DNA of 50,748 nt from CAZZEX01 sp964653285 (lineage in GTDB: Bacteria > Chloroflexota > Anaerolineae > B4-G1). A program made the translations under genes and the position numbers. This document shows positions 47,977-50,748 of this stretch, piece after piece. Every line of letters begins with the position of its first letter. Within the stretch, counting starts at the first letter, position 1. The stretch is taken from NCBI GenBank assembly GCA_964653285.1, contig CAZZEX010000026.1:1-50748 (forward strand), in the 5' to 3' direction. The notes beneath the pieces were generated by a model, which did not search any database, was not told where the DNA came from, and was given only the letters and a program-made list of their open reading frames with translations.

Positions 47977-49059
47977 ATGAAGATAGGAATGATGTGCCTT
48001 TGGAATGCCGCCAACGGGCCTTCCATTCACGCGGAATTGGTGGGGAGAGCGTGGGTGAAATTGGGTCACCAACTCAGGATATTCTCCGCCAAAAAACACC
48101 CTGATGCCAGGCCCACCCTTCAAAGGGACGAGGATTTTGTGATCAGACACTTCAGCGTTGATGAAGTCGTACCTGTCACCCGGGCCACCTACTTCGATCC
48201 CTCTCCGCTCCTGAATGAAGAATACGAGGTCTTTGTCGCTCAAAATGTAGAGAGATTACCTGCCCAAAGGCTACTTGAGGTTTTTCCCGAAATCAAGAAA
48301 AGGGCTGTTACCATTCAGGTTGTCCACGAGGGCAAAGCCCCGGAAGATCCTCTCTACTACAAGTTTGACTGGGATGCGATTGTCTGTTTTGACCAGCGAT
48401 ATAAGGACTACCTGGTCAAATCTTTCCCTGCTGAGAAGATTCGTATGATTCCCTATCCTTATCATCCGCTCAAGCCCGGTGATAAGGGCAAAGCGAGAAA
48501 GAAACTGGGCCTTCCGCCGGACGAAAAGATTGTATTCTCCTTTGGCTTCAGGCCGAAAGACATCGCATCCGTTCTGCCCGCTCTGCAAGACGTGGCTGAG
48601 GAATATCCTCTCAGATACGTGATCGTCGCCAATCCGGAAAGCGATGTTGATGAATTGCGCCAAGCGAAAGAGGAGTACGATTTTATAGATCTTGAGGTAA
48701 GGCCCCTTCCCCTCGACGAACTGTATACCTATCTGCACGCCTCGGATGCGCTGCTCATCCACAGGGAATCCTCGCGGAAGTACAAGGCAGTCGTGTCCAG
48801 TTCGGTGTGCCAGGCTCTGGGCTCCGGTTGCCCCATCCTGTTTCACGAGTCAAACTACGTGGAACTACGTGGAGACGAAATCGTGAAGTACCGGGATTTT
48901 GAGGACATGAAGGCCAAACTCGTTGACCTGTTGCAGGGCAAGTTTGACCCCAGCAGAATAGAACCGTTTCTGGAGGACCATAAAGCTGAAAGGACCGCCG
49001 AAAGGTTCATTCAACTATTTGAAGAGTTAATGGAAACTCAGACAGGGAGCGAAGGGTGA
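47977..49059 (+). CDS. Glycosyltransferase (GT4-like)
   Basis: A 360-aa protein with a GT-B layout: MKIGMMCLWNAANGPSIHAE at the N-terminal domain and KIVFSFGFRPKDIASVLPAL plus SVCQALGSGCPILFHESNYVE in the C-terminal nucleotide-sugar domain. No membrane segments. The base usage is more AT-rich than the preceding genes. The stop overlaps the GH130 gene as TGATG, which suggests a paired glycan-modification function. Confidence 0.82.
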   Translation: MKIGMMCLWNAANGPSIHAELVGRAWVKLGHQLRIFSAKKHPDARPTLQRDEDFVIRHFSVDEVVPVTRATYFDPSPLLNEEYEVFVAQNVERLPAQRLLEVFPEIKKRAVTIQVVHEGKAPEDPLYYKFDWDAIVCFDQRYKDYLVKSFPAEKIRMIPYPYHPLKPGDKGKARKKLGLPPDEKIVFSFGFRPKDIASVLPALQDVAEEYPLRYVIVANPESDVDELRQAKEEYDFIDLEVRPLPLDELYTYLHASDALLIHRESSRKYKAVVSSSVCQALGSGCPILFHESNYVELRGDEIVKYRDFEDMKAKLVDLLQGKFDPSRIEPFLEDHKAERTAERFIQLFEELMETQTGSEG

Positions 49060-50261
49060 TGTCTGCACTAGATGGTGGTGTTCAAAAACTGGGAGACGGG
49101 GAAACCGTCTTACTTGATTCTGGAGAGACTGTTTTCAGACTGGATTCCTGTGAAACCAATCCCATCGTAAAGCCTCAAGACATCGGGCTCACGTGGCACG
49201 AGGATGGCGAACGAAAGATCGGAGCCGTCTTCAACAGCGGGGCCGAAGTCTTCCAGGACAAAGTGATTCTGACGCCGCGATGCCACCAGGGGTATCGCAA
49301 GGGCACGTTCTTCGATGAAGCGCTCGGCATCGAACGCTCCTACCTGGAAAACTATATCTCTGAGGTTTGGCCTTTGGTGAGTGAGGATGGTGTCCATTTC
49401 ACCAGATTCCAGAACGTGGTGATCCGAGGCGACGGCACTGACCATCAGGATTTTACCTACGGGATAGAGGACATCCGGATCGTCAAGCATGGCCGTAGGT
49501 ATCTGCTGGTTGGGTGTGGCAAGATCAAACCCCCGTTCAAAGGTTCAAACGCAGACCGGATTGCCATCTACTCGACCCACGATTTCGCGAACATCACCTA
49601 TCACGGCATGGTCGAATCCTTCGACTCGCGCAACGCCGTCCCCTTCTCCGAACCCGTGAACGGCCGGCACTACGTGCTATTGCGTTTTCATCCTGACATC
49701 CACCTGGGTTTTCTTGAAGCCGGCATAAATCAATTGCTGAATCCCTCCAAGCACAAAGAACGCTGGGAGGAAATCTATGAGCGGCGGAGCCAGAATCTGC
49801 TTTTGGAGGCCGGGCATTACCCACACGAAAAGGAGAAAATCGGCCCAGGCCCCCAGGTGATCAGAACCGATAGGGGTTGGTTGCTCATCTACCACGCTGT
49901 TGGTGAGATAAAGGGTGACATTTGTGAAGCCTATGGACTGGCGGAGGGAATTGAGAGAGGATATTCCGTATGCGCTGCCCTTTTAGATCTGGACGATCCA
50001 AGAAAGGTGCTTTGCCGAACCAGGAATCCAATCTACATTCCCTCAGCCCCTTATGAATTACACGGTAATGAACAGTATCCGGTGGACGTGCCCACTGTCG
50101 TTTTTCCTGCAGGTGCTCTGGTTCGAAAAAACAAACTGATTCTCTATGCCGGGGCTGGCGATAAATATATCATCCTTTTGAGTTGCCGGCTTGATAACCT
50201 GGTTGATTATTTATGGAAGTATTGTCAGTGCTCAGACACTCGAGAGCCCTCACGACTTTGA
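49059..50261 (+). CDS. GH130-like glycoside phosphorylase/hydrolase
   Basis: A 400-aa five-bladed beta-propeller-type protein similar to GH130 mannoside phosphorylases. Supporting segments are RLDSCETNPIVKPQDIGLTW near the N-terminus, then YGIEDIRIVKHGRRYLLV, which holds the conserved Glu-Asp, and a later GPGPQVIRTDRGWLLIYHAVG. It would act on beta-mannosides. It is translationally coupled to the glycosyltransferase gene. The ATG at 49059 follows GAAGGG. Confidence 0.87.
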   Translation: MSALDGGVQKLGDGETVLLDSGETVFRLDSCETNPIVKPQDIGLTWHEDGERKIGAVFNSGAEVFQDKVILTPRCHQGYRKGTFFDEALGIERSYLENYISEVWPLVSEDGVHFTRFQNVVIRGDGTDHQDFTYGIEDIRIVKHGRRYLLVGCGKIKPPFKGSNADRIAIYSTHDFANITYHGMVESFDSRNAVPFSEPVNGRHYVLLRFHPDIHLGFLEAGINQLLNPSKHKERWEEIYERRSQNLLLEAGHYPHEKEKIGPGPQVIRTDRGWLLIYHAVGEIKGDICEAYGLAEGIERGYSVCAALLDLDDPRKVLCRTRNPIYIPSAPYELHGNEQYPVDVPTVVFPAGALVRKNKLILYAGAGDKYIILLSCRLDNLVDYLWKYCQCSDTREPSRL

Positions 50262-50748
50262 GCCTGGCGATCCTGATGGCGCTGACGCTTAGCAGTTGTG
50301 CGTCGCCCACGCCGGCGGCTGTCACCCTCCTTTCATCCCCCCCAATGGGGGGGAAAGAGGGGGGGGCTTCCCACCAGGAGTTGGCCCTCCACTACGCGCC
50401 GGTCATCCACCAGGGCGTCGCCTCCGACCAGGATTTCATCACCGCCGTGGACTTTGACGGCGACTGGGTCGGGAACAACAACTGGGAGAACCAGCCCACG
50501 GGCGACCTCTCGGCCCACGTCTACTATTCGGTGGTGGAGACGGAGACGCACTGGTTTCTCCTCTACGCCCTGTTTCACCCCCGCGACTACACCAGCGACC
50601 CGTGCGAAGAGTCCGACGGCTGCCACGAGAACGACATGGAGTCCGTCCAAGTTGTCGTCGCCAAGGACGGTACGCCGTTTGGTCACTTGCAGGTAATTGA
50701 GACGCTGGCTCACAGCCACATCTACCTCTACACCTCAGACCAATCGGT
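50213..50748 (+). CDS. Lipoprotein, Vps62-like, partial at window edge
   Basis: The frame is open to the end of the window (178 codons). A signal peptide (LTTLSLAILMALTLSSC) ends in a lipobox Cys. The mature part has HYAPVIHQGVASDQDF, then HVYYSVVETETHWFLLYALF and CHENDMESVQVVV, a pattern of Vps62-related secreted proteins of unknown function. Codons right after the lipobox include an in-frame GC hairpin repeat (50332-50356). The start overlaps the end of the GH130 gene by 49 bp; a later start is possible. Confidence 0.75.
   Translation, partial: MEVLSVLRHSRALTTLSLAILMALTLSSCASPTPAAVTLLSSPPMGGKEGGASHQELALHYAPVIHQGVASDQDFITAVDFDGDWVGNNNWENQPTGDLSAHVYYSVVETETHWFLLYALFHPRDYTSDPCEESDGCHENDMESVQVVVAKDGTPFGHLQVIETLAHSHIYLYTSDQS
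50332..50356. repeat. GC hairpin inside the lipoprotein gene
   Basis: CTTTC-AT-CCCCCCC-AAT-GGGGGGG-AAAG forms a near-perfect stem. It encodes SSPPMGGKEGG in frame and is the same type of element as at 45674-45706. Confidence 0.75.

Overview
The window looks like a chromosome segment of a Chloroflexota bacterium, most likely an Anaerolineae-type lineage. It is GC-rich, its sugar-binding lipoprotein has the Glu/Val-rich spacer after the lipobox that is common there, it carries many short tandem intergenic repeats, and it mixes several CRISPR-Cas subtypes with inositol/sugar catabolism. The taxonomic call is inference, because no rRNA or marker gene is present.

Positions 1-32.5 kb are one very large composite CRISPR-Cas island, almost all on the minus strand. 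From left to right: a CRISPR array (11 repeats, 10 spacers, read on the minus strand, leader at 820-1015); an adaptation/processing operon cas6 - four-helix-bundle gene - cas1 - cas2 - cas4; a 700-bp repeat-rich gap; a type I effector set of I-A/I-B flavour (cas5, devR-type cas7, cas8-like); csx15; a type III-D effector set (a Cas7-family protein fused to a cold-shock domain, csx19, a double Cas7, a csx10 with a helical tail, a single Cas7, and a cas10 with intact GGDD and no HD); a CARF nuclease; a cmr1 remnant; a CARF-HTH gene split by a 2-bp insertion; and an HExxH metallopeptidase gene at the head. From 20000 down to 5289 these genes overlap by about 4 bp or are tightly packed and look like one 14.7-kb operon. 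A Phd/RelE-type toxin-antitoxin pair on the plus strand separates this operon from the type I cas3 (helicase then HD), a truncated WYL gene, scraps of csx15 and cas8, and a complete type I-D module (cas3', csc1, csc2, an unassigned 215-aa gene, cas10d) headed by a full-length WYL regulator. Only one array, one cas1-cas2-cas4 set and one cas6 are visible, so the three effector modules probably share crRNAs.

Positions 32.5-34.3 kb are a junction. It starts with a mosaic of fragments copied from the TA pair, the cas3 3' end and the WYL gene. Then a near-consensus promoter drives a two-repeat hypothetical protein and a second gene interrupted by a suspicious poly-G tract.

Positions 34.3-50.7 kb, all on the plus strand, are a carbohydrate/cyclitol catabolism region: LacI regulator, MFS transporter, a ParB-like/alpha-beta-hydrolase fusion lacking its nucleophile serine, an inositol-dehydrogenase-like oxidoreductase, a complete ABC sugar importer (binding protein, two permeases, ATPase), a URO-D-family protein, a PfkB kinase, an Mth938-like protein, a glycosyltransferase, a GH130 glycosidase/phosphorylase and a partial lipoprotein. 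Matching palindromes over the start regions of the lacI and importer promoters suggest that the LacI protein controls both.

The least explained items are the metallopeptidase beside the CARF-HTH gene, the Cas7/cold-shock fusion, and the 215-aa gene inside the I-D operon. The island also shows much recombination debris: partial cas8, csx15, cmr1, WYL and TA copies.
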